Source: Sympetrum striolatum (taxonomy: Eukaryota; Arthropoda; Insecta; Odonata; Libellulidae). From it: DNA of 64,000 bases. The position numbers and the translations under genes were made by a program. Location of the stretch: NCBI GenBank assembly GCA_947579665.1, contig OX388345.1, positions 59,821,454-59,885,453 on the forward strand. Reading direction: 5' to 3'. This document shows positions 37,696 through 50,006 of the stretch, piece by piece. Position 1 is the stretch's first letter, and the number at the start of each line of letters is the position of its first letter. The notes under the pieces were generated by a model. It was not told the origin of the DNA, searched no databases, and saw only the letters and a list, made by a program, of their open reading frames with translations.

Positions 37696-37822
37696 GCTCC
37701 CGGATAGTCATGTGGACAGCGCGTTTGACTTTGGTGAAAGCGGTCCCGGGTTCGATTCCCGGTGGGAGCCAATGTGCGAAATGACCAAAGCTGTCGAAGC
37801 ACTTTTATCAATACTACTACTA
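37696..37822 (+). mobile_element. Short tRNA-derived SINE, 127 bp, with perfect 13-bp target-site duplication
   Basis: The head is tRNA-shaped. GGCTCCC at its start pairs with GGGAGCC near 37764-37770. An A-box-like TAGTCATGTGG and a B-box GGGTTCGATTCCC with a CCGGG/CCCGG T-stem are present. The anticodon-loop position reads CTTTGGT (TTG by position), but its stem is imperfect. The tail of about 50 bp (TGTGCGAAATGACC, then TCGAAGCACTTTTATC) ends in ACTACTACT. Identical target-site duplications make this a recent insertion. A tRNA finder might report the head as a pseudo-tRNA; the shared tail and target duplication show it is a SINE. Confidence 0.93.
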
Positions 37823-37835
37823 GAAACTTTCGAAC

Positions 37836-40139
37836 ACGGCTTTCGATGAATTTATATATTCTTAAAGACTGCAGTTAGGCACCAGACTACTATTATAGAG
37901 CGATCTCTATCAGATCATCTAAATAATCCCCTTAAGTTAAAACTTCCTATCTTAGCTTAAGTAAGTTATACACCTATCCATTTCTCGAAGAAACGGATCG
38001 AAAAGTTGGCGACTTGTAAGTGCCGCTCAAAAAGGTTTAAAATTTCCATCAACTAGCTTTATTTATGTTCCTCGCCTCTTTCACCGGTATGCGAAAGGAA
38101 AGAGAAAACAGGAAGTATCGCCTGTCTTTTTATAAACTCCCAATACACATTTCAATAGGGATGCTATCGCCCTCAGGAGCAATAAGAGACGGAGCTATTG
38201 GACATTTTAAACCAAATAAAATTATTTCCCTAATTCTATCACCCTTACGAACGGTCTGCAGAAAAAAAGAGACTTAGAAGTCACCATCATAGCATCTACT
38301 CGTATTTCCCTTTTTATGCTAAATGTGATTGGACAATTTAATATGGTGAACGCATACTGCGACTACGTATTATCTCTTCATTACTCAGTCCATGGCATGG
38401 TATCCCGTCGTGGGAGATGGCCTAGGCAGGTGGTATTCACCGTGGGTAGTTCTTGGTCAGCGCATCGACTCCCACGCCGCCCTATTTGGATTTCGTAGAC
38501 AGCTCTGACCTCCAACCTATTACCTACTAAGGTAACTTGCAATTTTTTTGCGTTGCAGGGTCGACATCATGTCCTCAGCCAGGAATCGAATCCGGAACCG
38601 TTTCAAAAGCTACCCGTTAGGTTATTTATGGACCTCTGAATTAACTGAGGAATTTAAGGTTACACTTATCCTTTTGACGAAATATTTCTTAAATAAACTG
38701 ATGAATGTCTGCGACCTTTTCTATATCACAAATGCCAAGGTTACCTGATGGGTCCCATACACTGTATGAATACTCTAGATGAGATTTAACTAGCGTGTAG
38801 TAGCAACACTCACGGATTTAATCGCTCCTACCGACAGTTCTCTTGACGAGGCGGAGTTTCTGGGGCGCCGTCCCGGGTTAAGATGCGTCATGTCATCGGG
38901 TAAAGATCTTTGAAAACTAATGAATTATGTAGAACAGAAGAATAGCAAAGTAAAGGGGAAGGAAAGATGGAGTTAGAGAGTAGTAAGAGTTGGAGAACAT
39001 GAATCGGTTGAGTAAAAATGGCTACGAATGGGAAAAGATTGTCCTTGGTGATATGAATATTGAGGGTGTAACAGTTCTTTCGGGCATTGGTCCTTTCTAG
39101 CAGTATTTCAGTAAAGGTTTACTATCCATTTTATTGTCATTGGAAAATAAACGAGAACTGTGACGAAAATACCAGGTAACACATAAGTTAACAACGAGAA
39201 TTTAATTTATTTATTTTTAATTTAGACTAAGGATAAAAATCTAAGGTACCTGTTGATAGTCCCTCTTAAAGGGCTTTATTACGATTCCAAATTAATTAAT
39301 TACTTGTAATTTCATCTAACATTATACACTATTATATTTACAATATTGCATATTGCTGGTAAAATATTTCGGAGTATCTTTCTTATGACTCATTTATACA
39401 CCGAAGCATATGTGCCTATACGTAAAAAAAAAACATATTCTCAAAATATTAATCATGTATGGCAGAGTTGAAATAAGGGGTTATGCAGATCTTTATTGGA
39501 AACGATTTGCCTTTTTCAAATCCGTATCACTTACTAAGAAGTAATGTAATTTTGGATAATTCTCATATTCTGGAAAAATCATAGCATTTCTATCAATTTA
39601 TATCAACAATATCTCTCAAACGCCATTTATCATCTCTTTTGCCATTAAAAATTCCACACTGTTTTCATCCATAGCATCGTTTTAGATTTTTTTCGTATTA
39701 GATCTTTGTCCCAAGTTTTGTATGAGACTGTGAAATTCGAAGATGAAACGTATCAGCATGAAAGACATCTTAGATACTAGAAAGTTTAATTAGATGATAT
39801 TGATTTCACTAAGGATAATCACGCAAAAAAGATCTATTTTTCTTGATGACCACGTATGAAGTTCTTGTATAGTGGATGAATTGATATTCTTCTTGGGAAA
39901 GGGAAGAATCCATGCGTAAAATTAAAGGACTAATGAAAAATCATTATTAGGTACAGTTTCGATACATCAAAGCACTCCCAATAACTCATTTAGTATTTCA
40001 CGCATATTTTAATCCGTTTTGATATTCATGTGAGTTATATTTATTTTTAAAATTTCGTGAAACCAGTTGCCCGTTGTATTTATTTTAGCAAAATATGACA
40101 CATTGCTATGGAAAATTCATTTCCAAATTCTAGGCTGTT
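37836..40139. other. No gene seen
   Basis: Short frames at 38065-38277, 38316-38498 and 38548-38748 lack domains. A GC-richer patch at 38390-38600 contains the tRNA-like sequence listed separately. 38900-40139 is AT-rich. Confidence 0.5.
38570..38625 (-). repeat. tRNA-like B-box, minus strand
   Basis: GGAATCGAATCC at 38582-38593 reads GGATTCGATTCC on the minus strand, a good B-box match. A clear A-box and tail were not found. Possibly a SINE remnant. Confidence 0.35.
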
Positions 40140-40144
40140 TTTTA

Positions 40145-40850
40145 CTTTCTCCCTATACGTAGTATAGAGAAAGCATTGTACTCGCAAAAAAAATCTACCT
40201 CCAGATTTCGACGGAAATAAATGTTCTGGGGCCCATAGGGCTCGTTTTCTCTATTTTCCCGAACGTGTCTGTCTGTCTGTGGTAAAAAAATTTTAGGCGC
40301 TCTATCTTAGAAAGCAATCATCCGATCATTTTCAAAATTTATATTTAGTATTTTCCTAACAATGCCAACAGTTGATTAGTTTTTGGTGAATATCGCTTAA
40401 CCGGAAGTTGCGGTTTATCCGGAACAAAATTTCGTTTCTTAAATATCTCTGTAAGAATGCAATATAGAATGTGCAATTAAAAACTAAAGTCATAGATGAT
40501 GTATTTTACTACAACTTTTGTATGAAACATTTTTTCGTAACACTGATTGTTTAGGAGTTATTCTTAAATAATGGTTAACCGGAAGTTGTCGTTTATTCAG
40601 AAATGGAAGTTATTCATACATATCTCTGTCAGAATGCAATGTAGGTATATACAATTATGTACCAATGTTATAGATAATGTATTTTAATACAACTTTTGAA
40701 TGAAACATTTTCCTGTAACACTCATTGTTTTGGAGTTATTTATATATTACCGGCATAGGCTTCTGTTTTCAATAAATACGTAGAAAGTCAGGTGTTGGCC
40801 ACATCAGAGTTTTTCTTATGGGGCCCATTTTTTCTTTCCATAAGAAATGT
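40145..40850. mobile_element. Helentron-associated (DINE/pearl-like) candidate element
   Basis: Four parts occur in order. First, a terminal hairpin at 40145-40173 (CTTTCTC and TATAC pairing with GTATA and GAGAAAG around a GTA loop, with a two-base bulge). Second, a GTCT proto-microsatellite at 40265-40282. Third, two full tandem units starting TTAACCGGAAGTTG at 40397 and 40575, and a partial third near 40747, so the period is 178 then 172 bp. Fourth, a second hairpin at 40812-40847 (TTTCTTATGG with its perfect complement). This layout matches non-autonomous Helentron derivatives. There is no coding capacity. The first hairpin recurs at 63971, so the family is multi-copy. Exact ends are unknown. 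Confidence 0.7.
40397..40755. repeat. Internal tandem repeats of the 40-kb element, 172-178 bp period
   Basis: Units start at 40397, 40575 and (partial) 40747. Conserved words include ATATCTCTGT, AGAATGCAAT, GATGTATTTTA or AATGTATTTTA, ACAACTTTTG, ATGAAACATTTT and GGAGTTATT. Units differ at scattered positions. Confidence 0.88.
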
Positions 40851-43800
40851 TTCTCTCAAAAAAACGAAAAATGAGAAAATATACTTATGAGATAAATTTT
40901 TAAATGTCATCATATTAAAGGATTAATGGAATGCAATATTATGGATTGAGAGGTTGCATAAGCTTTTTCATGAATTTTTTTGAACATTTTTAGAGCAAAC
41001 ATTAATTAAATTGAATGAATTAACAGCTGTTTAAGTACAGATGCCAGTGAATTCCAAATAGTGGACATGAATGAGCGTGTTATTTAATTAATGAAACATC
41101 GCAGCTGCGTTACTCTCTTAAAATTGCGACCATGCCATGCAAAATGTAATCGCGATTTTTGTTTCCATAACGCAATTCAAAATATTTTTTTTGCCTTTGA
41201 ATAAGCAGAGGTAGCTTTTCAACTCTTTTTTATCTGACTTAACGCCTTTTTCAGCTCAAGGGAGAATGACGTTTTATATTTTCGCACTGCTACAGTCGAA
41301 TATATTATCGTCAGTGGATTTCCACAACTTTTAGAGTCTACATGTTTACATTTTCGTTCTTTTGAAACCGGAGCTCATCCCAAAAAGAGAGTTTATCCGT
41401 CATTTTTGAAAAAAGGGCAATTAATTCGGGACTTCACCTAAAACGCATTTTATTTTGAAATAAATCCGCGTCGCGTGTGGACGCCGTGTGGCTCTTCCCC
41501 GATCAAAGCGTTTCTATTGAATCCGAAAGAGTTTCTAGATCGCCGGGTAATTTGCCGCACATAAGGAATTCCCCATTAATCTTTGTAATTACCTCGACTC
41601 TTTCAAACCGATGCCCTCGAAAACAATCCCGAGAAAGAGATAAATACCCTTTTTATTTCAAACGGAACAATGAAAAGGAGTTCCTCCGGCAACAGAGCAG
41701 ATAATCAAGGATGGAGGAGGAAAAAATATAATCCTGCGAAAAATTATTCAAATGAGTTCTTCCAAAAATCCAAACAACATATCAGTGCCAGTTAGGAAAA
41801 GGAGAGGGGAAAGAGTTGAAACAAGGGGATAAAGTGCGAGTTTTTATACTAATTAAGTAAACCCCGTTTTCCATTATGCGATTATTCAGATGGGTAAGGG
41901 AGGGGGAGGAGTGAAAGAAAAACCTTTTTGCCGGGAAATAATTCATCGCATGAGAGCAAGCCGAGCACTTTCCCTCACTCGAAGGCCAATGCAATAGCGT
42001 GGAGAATTATAGGGCCCGAAAAGATTTTTCTGGCATGGATAACCAGTTTCGTTAATTGAACTCGAGGCATTAATAATGCTAATTGAGAAGGGTAAGAGGG
42101 GAGGGGTGGAGGGGAGGGACGTAAGGAGAAGCTCGGAAAAATGGAGGATTCTGATTGGCTGATCGGAGCTCGAGGTTATTCTAATGGAGGAATCCCTCCT
42201 AAGAACAGGAGCTGAGCGGTAATACCTTATTTCGATTTTTCTTTATTGGAGTACGGAGGTCGGTTCGTGGATCTGGGTCCTTTCGGGCCCTTAATCACGG
42301 ATTCCCCGAGGCTGATAGTTTTGGTGCGGTGGATGAAGAGGTGGGCTTAAAAATCGATGGAGATGGCATCTAATTCTAGCGGGATTGATCGCGGCTTTCC
42401 GAGATGCAGTCTTATTATTATTTCTGGGTGCACCCGCCCTCGTCAAGGATTATACATCATCACTATGCTAATTTTTATCCCCGATTTCTGGATGGAGCGT
42501 TTCCGATCCGACGGGAGTCCAAATCTAACTGATCCACTGCCAAAAACTATATTAGAAATGAAGTGAACCGGGAGTGGATCACGAGATTTTGCCCGTCTTC
42601 TGTCTCTTCCAGATTCGGAGTTTCGCGGAAAGTTTGCAAATATATTTTTCGAGCTTTGGAATGGATGGATGTTGGATAACGCCGCACCAGGTTGGCTTTT
42701 GTCTCAGAGGAGGTATATTTTGTTTATCGAGAGATGTATTTGTTAACATACGAGGATTTTTAGTTGTTTCTACGAATGTTTTCTACGAATGTACTAAGTT
42801 CTTGAATTAAAAATGTTTCTTTCGGAGTTTTGTTTCATTTGGTAGGAAGTTATCAAATTCAGGTCACGTAATTTACTTCAACTCTGACTTATACCACGTG
42901 ATAAAAAGACGTCACGAATTTAGTTTCTCGTCACACGTTGAATCAAAGAAAACTTCCGTATTTTCCTCTACGGGTTTTCTAAAACTTGGTTGAATTTTAT
43001 CATTCCTCATTTATAATACGAGATTCACAGCAGTAGGTTTTTTATTTGAATATGAATAATACCTGACCACCTATCTAATGAAACAATAAGATAGCACATA
43101 GCCAAGTTGTGTAATTGAATTAGTGTATCATCAGTTGTAGTCAACCACTTTTATTTCGAAACAAACTTTATTTATGTTGTTGAATTTTAAGTTAATTTTT
43201 ATCCCAAATTAAATCAACTTTTTTTAATCTTCAGATGCATTTATTATTCATTTCGTTATGCAATTTCATTGATTTGATCCTCATATTAATTATTTTAGTC
43301 ATTATCGATGCTTTCTTACCTTTTCCCTATTGGGAATTGCTCTGCGTAAACATAGTTTTGATCCTGTATTAATGTATAAGATCGATTTGATACTTGTATG
43401 AAATCGATTTAAATTATTTTCTAATACATATATAGTATCAATCCGTAAATGGAGTTTTTTGGTTAAGTTTTTTGTCGGTTCGTGATCTGATGATTTTTAC
43501 GAATGGATTTTACCTTCGACAAAACACATGCGTGTTTTAAGCCCGAATGCCATGCCTTCTTAGTTGAAACCTTTTTAGAGTCATCTTATTATTAATGATC
43601 CATCGTCGAAGGCGTTCGCTGTGCGGCAGCAAAGGATATGACAGTTGATAATTAAGGAAAAATGCTCCTTTATCGTCAATGCCTTTTAGCGCGAGCCCAT
43701 TTCCCCGACGTGGCATATTTATACGCGTAAAGAGCCCATCCCCGGAGGCTGCAGAAGAGGTTGCCTAAAATTTATTGTTTCCATCCCATTATCCTAAATG

Positions 43801-46800
43801 CGAAATTAACCCGTAGAACAGGAAGGAAAAAAGAAAGAAGCCGTCCTTTTTTGCTTAAGTTGGGCAACCCTAAGGTTATGAGGCTTGAAAATTTGAGTCA
43901 GCGGGTGACGTTATTTATAAGGACTTTTTTACATACGGAATATGAGAGGTGGCGGTGGTAGCTGGGGATGCGACCCGGAAAAAATGTCTGAGGTCAACCC
44001 CAAGGCCTAAACACCTGGCACTGCCTCTTCGCATCCCATTCTTCGGCGAAAGAAGCGCAGGTACGGAAACTTTTTAATGCGCTCGATGATTATTCGTTGT
44101 GGGAGGCGGCCCAGTGGGGTGGGAGCGACTTTTAAATAGAACCTCCCGCTCAAAAAGTTAAATTCTTGAATTATCTCCTTCTTTATTATTCCCTACGCTC
44201 GCTCTTCCTCCCTCCTGTTTTTATTTCTCTGCGACCTCGAAATGTTTCATTCAACTCCATCCGAGGAAATTCTCGGCATAAATGGTTCTCTTCCGCATAA
44301 GGTCGTCCCAATAAGAATACGCATCGAAAATTCGGTTTACCTTTAAGTATCGTAACGCGGAAGAAGCGTAGATGTTTCTGAATCTCTTCCGATATAAATG
44401 CATAGTGAATTTGTTGTGATTGGCATCTTTCTTAATGTAGTACGGTAATAATAGTAATATTAATCTGTTATGCTCCGGGTAAATTTCCATAGAGCAACAC
44501 AAAATACAGAAATGCTAAGAGTACAAAAAATAAAAAATAATAACGACAGAAATAAAAAATTACATGGAAATTCAAAAGAACAGAAGAATGCGCTGAGAAA
44601 TACAAAAATATGTGGAAATACAAAAACAAAAAATAAAGAAAAACACAACATAGGTAAACGGAGAATTCAGAACTTAAAGATAGACAAGAAGAGAGGGAAA
44701 TAAACGAGATACAACTTGTCTAAGACAAAATTCTCATAAATATCAGCAGCTAAGAGATAGTTGAATAATTCTACGTAACTTAAATATTCTCAATGAGTTG
44801 GAATATTTTATTAAGTAAGGTAAAGAGTTCCAGAATGTAGAGCCTTCAATCTGAAGTGAGTTAAGGAAAATTTTTGATCAAGGAGTAGGATATGTAATTT
44901 TCGCGGGTCCACTTCGTGTCTTTTGCGAGTGAAAAGGGTAAAATTATAGCTCGGCTATGGTAAGGTGCTCGTCTAAGTCAAATTGATTTCATTGAAAAAA
45001 TTTATCAAATAAGGAAAATTCAATGATTCCTTCTATTTCAGCGCGGTCTAACTTTCAGCTACTTAATTTATTCCTGTTTTGATCTATTCCTCGTTATTTA
45101 CTTTTGGTAGATTTATTTAGACTCATTACCAGGTGGCATTCCCTGCTTTGTACATTTTCGTCCTAGCTTACCTCTCATTTATAGGCCTTAAAAATACTCT
45201 AATTTTGACTCCATACGATGATATTTGATGATTTTGTTATTTAAATAGTTAAGAAAGCCTACAATAATTTGGAATTTCAGTTAAAATTAACGCTAAATCT
45301 TAGATACTGAAATGTTAACTGTGAACTGCCTCTAATTCACCCTCAAGCAATTTTGGATTTAAAAGTTTGATGATGGGTTGTCTGGGAAATTGTATTATAT
45401 TATGAGAAGAAAACCTAATAGAATTCCTAAAATTGATTAAAAAACCTTTAATCTTCAGACATTTTGACAATTCAAAATTTGACCATGCACAAATTTATAT
45501 TGTGGAAATTTTAAAAAATTAAAAATATTCAAAAAATATTTTACAAAACCTATACCCTTTCATATAGACCTTATTTGATAATTGCGAGCTAAATTTCTTG
45601 TATTTTTGAATAAAGCTCTATTTTTAGATTTTTTCCTATCCGAATTAATTGGAATACAGAGAAAGAATGAAATGAAATAATTGTTTCCGATAAGTTTCTA
45701 TTATAGTTGACACCCTTTTATATCCATAGTCAATTCAATTTCTTTTTACTTTTCCATCAGTCAAAACATTCATGGAAATATTCTCTTTGCTGTGTCACAG
45801 GAAATGAAAATTAATTTTCTCATCGTGGGGAATATTTCAAATTTCACTTTGTCCGCCAAAGCATAAACAGCGTCCGGCGAGAGGAATGCCAAAGATCAAA
45901 TCGTTTACTTAATATAAAATGCATTTCCGTCGGAAGAATGCGAATCCACTCAAATGAGACATCCTCTTATCAATCAAAGTAAGCACATGGCTTCTTTATG
46001 CTCATATTTATCTCATTATTCCAAACGCAGCACCGCCGTTGCTTCCTTTTTGCTCTCCTCTCAAACATTTTTTCAATCATTTCAGCTCCTTGCATTTTTC
46101 GGCTTCCTCGCTGCCCATCCCGCTTCCTCGTCTCCGAACAATCAAAATAATAGACGAGGCAGAACTCCTCTTCTCCTTTGGAAACCCTTTACAGTTTCAA
46201 AGTTGATTGAACGAAAGAAACAAAATAAAAGAGCGTTTAAACTTCGGCGGGGTGAAGTGTTCTCGGTTTGTCTCCTTTTGAGGCGACTTGTTTTATTTTC
46301 CCGAACTGCTTGACATTCTTGCAATCTCCTCACGTCTCTCCTGGACCAACAATCGCAGGCCACACACACGTGCATTCTTTCCATGAAAAGCATCTCTTTT
46401 ACTCTGTCCTTCGCTTTGTCGCTCTGCCCCTAACTCTCGATTTTAAAATGAATGGGTAATTAAAATAAAAATGGCTAACTCGAATCGAGCCACGCTTTGA
46501 TGCCTTCGATTGTGTCCTTTCGAAAGAAAAAAAACTGCGAATTATTCTCTCTCTTCAGAGATTTCGATTCGTTTTGTAAAAGTGTAATCGCCGAACGTAG
46601 CTTTACAACGCGTGTTGCAGAAGAGGTAACGGAAGATCGAAATTAACAATGGATCTAATCTACAGAGAGCTTTGACTCTGTAGGGCTTCTTCATGGGGAT
46701 TACAACGTTACTTTCCTTTATTTACCTTTCAAATTTATCTGGTTTATTCATCGAAATATGAAGGAATTATTTTTGTAGATATACAAGTCATCGTCTTTAC

Positions 46801-47570
46801 ACCAGATACTATGATTACTCTTTTGACTGAACTCTTTGAAGTATGACAAAGTAAGTGTTATTATATCGGCAAGCGTTTGTATACTTCTCACTAAAACTAA
46901 AATGCAAAGAAATTTTGGAAAAGAATTATAATTAGTGAAAAGGCTTTATTTCAAAAAATATTTTTCTCTTTGGATCATATTTTGGTTAAATATTTTCGAC
47001 TCTTTTCGATGAAGATGTAAATGGAGAATATTTATCAAAACGGATACCAAAATTTAGCCAATTGTTTTAATTTTTGAAAATGAAGAATACATTAATGTTC
47101 GTAAGTGTTCGCGGTAGCCAATTAATAATGTTAGATCATTTATTCAATTGGATAAAATTATAATATTTGACACCATGTAATTCAGTGTTACTTAACTCTC
47201 AATCTTGAGTTTTCCATTGACGTACTACATACCTATGCTTCCAATTTGGATAAATTTACCTGCGATGTAGAATCACTATTAGAGCCGTGACTTGTTATGC
47301 ATTTCCAGGTATACTAAATAGTGAAGTGATCATATGAAAAGAGGGAATTGAATATGAGAATCATAAAAGCAACGCTTCCTATTGTCCCTTCTGGATATAG
47401 TGTAAAAGTTTTATTGACTAATGGAACTTCGATGCTCCAGTCTGGAATTTTCCAAACCTTTGGAGTATATTAGTACCAAGATATAATTACTGGATAGCAG
47501 TTTAGGTTGCATTATATAAACGTCTATATATAATTACGCTAATAAATACATATAAAATATAAATATATTT
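40851..47570. other. No gene seen; several GC islets and an A-rich patch
   Basis: GC-richer islets lie at about 41370-42750, 43600-44250 and 45840-46640. Their frames (up to 119 codons, 45954-46313) show no domain. The plus strand is purine-rich at about 42080-42200. 44500-44700 is A-rich low-complexity DNA that produces a Lys/Asn-rich frame (44470-44703); this is composition, not a gene. The rest is AT-rich. Confidence 0.5.
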
Positions 47571-47721
47571 GCTGCTGTGCTGCTGTTATCACTATCTGGT
47601 GAAGCTCTACAGCTTCTCAGGAGGTGCTTTAACAAGGCAACAGCAACAATAGACGAACACAGACAACCATTCAGCCGGGATTGGAACCCAGGACCTTGGG
47701 GTCGGAGTGACAGCTACGCTA
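47571..47721 (-). mobile_element. tRNA-derived SINE of a second family
   Basis: On the minus strand AGCGTAGCTG is followed by a B-box, GGTTCCAATCCC (complement of 47678-47689). A GC-richer body then runs to a GCAGCA-type end near 47571. The tail is unrelated to that of the 23.6/37.7-kb family. The first part of the tRNA-like head appears truncated or decayed. Target-site duplications were not identified. Confidence 0.6.
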
Positions 47722-49488
47722 AATTTATTTTGACTGATGCAAAATAATTTTCATATGCTGTAAAGGGTGACTGAATCATTCAGGCATTTATACAGGTTTT
47801 GATACCACGTATATCCGCGGTCAGTCCTTGTTACCTTGTAATAATACCTTTAATTTCCCTTTAGCTTGGCATAAGCCTTTTGCGTGAAGACCAGTTGACA
47901 TTAAGTATCCTAGTTTCGTTGCATCTAAAATACATACCGAAAAATAGTAATCCCCTCTCATGTAAAATTCATCTCCGACCTTTGCCTAAATGCAAAAATG
48001 CCTGTCTTTTCCGAGAAAACAGTCCAAGGAAAATGATATATCTCCGCTTCGCGCTCTCCTACGCCATCAAAACCCCATTTCGGCATAAAAACACTCTCTT
48101 AGTTTACGTTCATGCACAATTACTTATGCACACTTGAGCATATACGTGTGCCTCGCGCTCCTTCCTCCCCATTTCTTTCCGTTTGCAAATCAACTCACCG
48201 AAGATCAATCAAAACTTGGGGGAAATAAGACGAAACGATGGAGCGACCGTCTGCTTCGAAGGTATTTCATGTGGGTTGATGAAAGATCCTGACAACGTTA
48301 CGTTGAATAATGAATATTTCAGAGAAACGGAAACAAGCCTGGAGGGGTATAACCCTTCGCTAAGACGGGCGAAAACTCCGTCGGGGCTCACGTCGAGAAA
48401 GCATTCAACCATTCAAAGTGCGGTTGTCCTCAGAAGTAATATTTTTAGGCGGAGTCAAACGAACGCTTTAGAATCTTATTTTTTCTCCTCGTCATATTGT
48501 TTTCTCTCGCGCTGTCGGAATTATTTTGCTGGAAATATTCCGTTCGCATTAACATTTCTAGGCAAAGATGGATGCGAGTGGAATGCTGCCTCGCCTTTCG
48601 GTCGTTTTTCTAAGGGAACCATTTTCCACATTTCGCCCTATTTTTTGAAAAGTCATCCTCGCTGATGTTTCCTGGAGTGTGATGCTCTCCTATGATTACC
48701 GCTCAATTTTTACTATGATAAAATGGGATAATTTACTCCAACCCGTAAACGATTAGCTAGAAACTGAAACTTATCGAAGAGTGTGCTTTAGAAAAAACAT
48801 TGCATAAAAAACAACGATTGAGATGACGTTCCACGAAGTGAAGGCGGAAGAAATAAAAATTTTTGGTGCTTTTGGGTTTCTAATATTTTCATTTCCTTTT
48901 TACGTTATTTATAATAAGAATGGATGTAAAATATAGAAAAATATAGGCGAATTACCCGTAAAGAAAGTTATCATTGCATAATGTTAATATTCCTAATGAG
49001 CCTGTAAGAATCGTCAATATTAAACTCTACTAAAGAATTCATCCTCGTATTTAAGCTATGGCAAATAAACGCTTAATGTATTTTTATGCATCGACATTAA
49101 TATACATCAAAAAAGGGTTACGCTCGCTTTCAAAAGCGCAAAAAGCTCTGAAATTAATAATTTCCTCCCTGGAGGTTAATAATCTGACTTTTATACAATA
49201 CTAGAGTATCTAATTCTCATTGTCAAATATTTGACTTTGAATTTTTTATTTAACCTGGGGGAAGTGAGCTCGGCTAGCCCCTCTTAATTTGGTCCCTTTA
49301 TTAGTCGTGGTTTGAATAATTGTTCTTAAATGTTTGCGGTCCCAATTAGAAAGTGGATCGAGGATACGATTAGTCGCTCGGTAACGTTTAAGAAACTGTT
49401 CCTGCAAATACAAAAGGCCAAGCATTTTTAACAAATTTCGATTTTACATTGTAAATGAAATAATCATACCCTCTGAGATAATAATGAA
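47722..49488. other. GC-richer islet at about 47.88-48.67 kb; no gene supported
   Basis: A 160-codon plus-strand frame at 48183-48665 and an 85-codon frame at 47880-48137 lie here. The longer one is Ser/Asn/Arg-rich with no motif I recognise. It overlaps a 67-codon minus-strand frame. Possible exon, but nothing beyond frame length supports it. Confidence 0.4.
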
Positions 49489-49649
49489 TTGAAGAAATAA
49501 AATTTTCACTTGTACTATTTTCCACCGTATATTTTACTCACGACCGGTTTCGTAAGATAACTTACATAAAAAACGACCGTTACTAACAAACCGGTCTTGT
49601 GTAAAATATACGATGGAAAATAGTAAAAGTGAAAATTTTATTTCTTCAA
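49489..49649. mobile_element. Palindromic element, 161 bp, with 62-bp arms
   Basis: The arms 49489-49550 and 49588-49649 are inverted copies with about four mismatches. Each starts TTGAAGAAATAAAATTTTCA from its outside end and finishes at CCGGTTT. The 37-bp centre contains a small palindrome, GTAAG-ATAA-CTTAC (49552-49565). No coding capacity. It would extrude as a cruciform, or fold as one long hairpin if transcribed. Fold-back MITE or remnant; superfamily unknown. Confidence 0.85.
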
Positions 49650-49842
49650 TTTATTTTTATAGAATTACTCATAGTCAAGCCCACTACCGTTGGTTTTATT
49701 TTTACTCTGAGATTCGTCTCCCATCCTTTCTTTCATCAAATTGCCTTCTTCCCCACCTCATCCATTAAACTATCTCTCACAGTACTACAACTAATCAATT
49801 ACAAATGAACTTCACAATTTCCTGATTTTCGATGTAAATACG

Positions 49843-50006
49843 ACTATGAATAATTTGAATAAAGAAATTTTCATTTATAATTATTACTGAATTTTATATT
49901 CACCCGTTGCCTTCCAAAAGGGTTACTATGAATCATTTGAATAAACAAATTGGTCAGCAGTTACTATAACAGAATTTTAAAATCCTTCGTTACCTTCCGA
50001 AATGAT
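49843..50006. repeat. Tandem duplication, 82-bp period
   Basis: ACTATGAATAATTTGAATAAA at 49843 recurs at 49925 with one change. The two units share the order of a TTACT stretch, GAATTTTA and a CCTTCCRAAA-like end. Strongly diverged in the middle. Confidence 0.65.

Noticed and set aside
37696..37772. Functional tRNA gene
   Set aside because: The head folds partly like a tRNA, but it is fused to a tail shared with two other copies and is flanked by a 13-bp target duplication. The anticodon stem is imperfect.
44470..44703. Lys/Asn-rich 77-codon frame
   Set aside because: Produced by A-rich low-complexity DNA; no coding signal.
48183..48665. 160-codon open frame as a possible gene
   Set aside because: No recognised domain, and a minus-strand frame overlaps it. 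Frame length alone is not enough in a GC islet.
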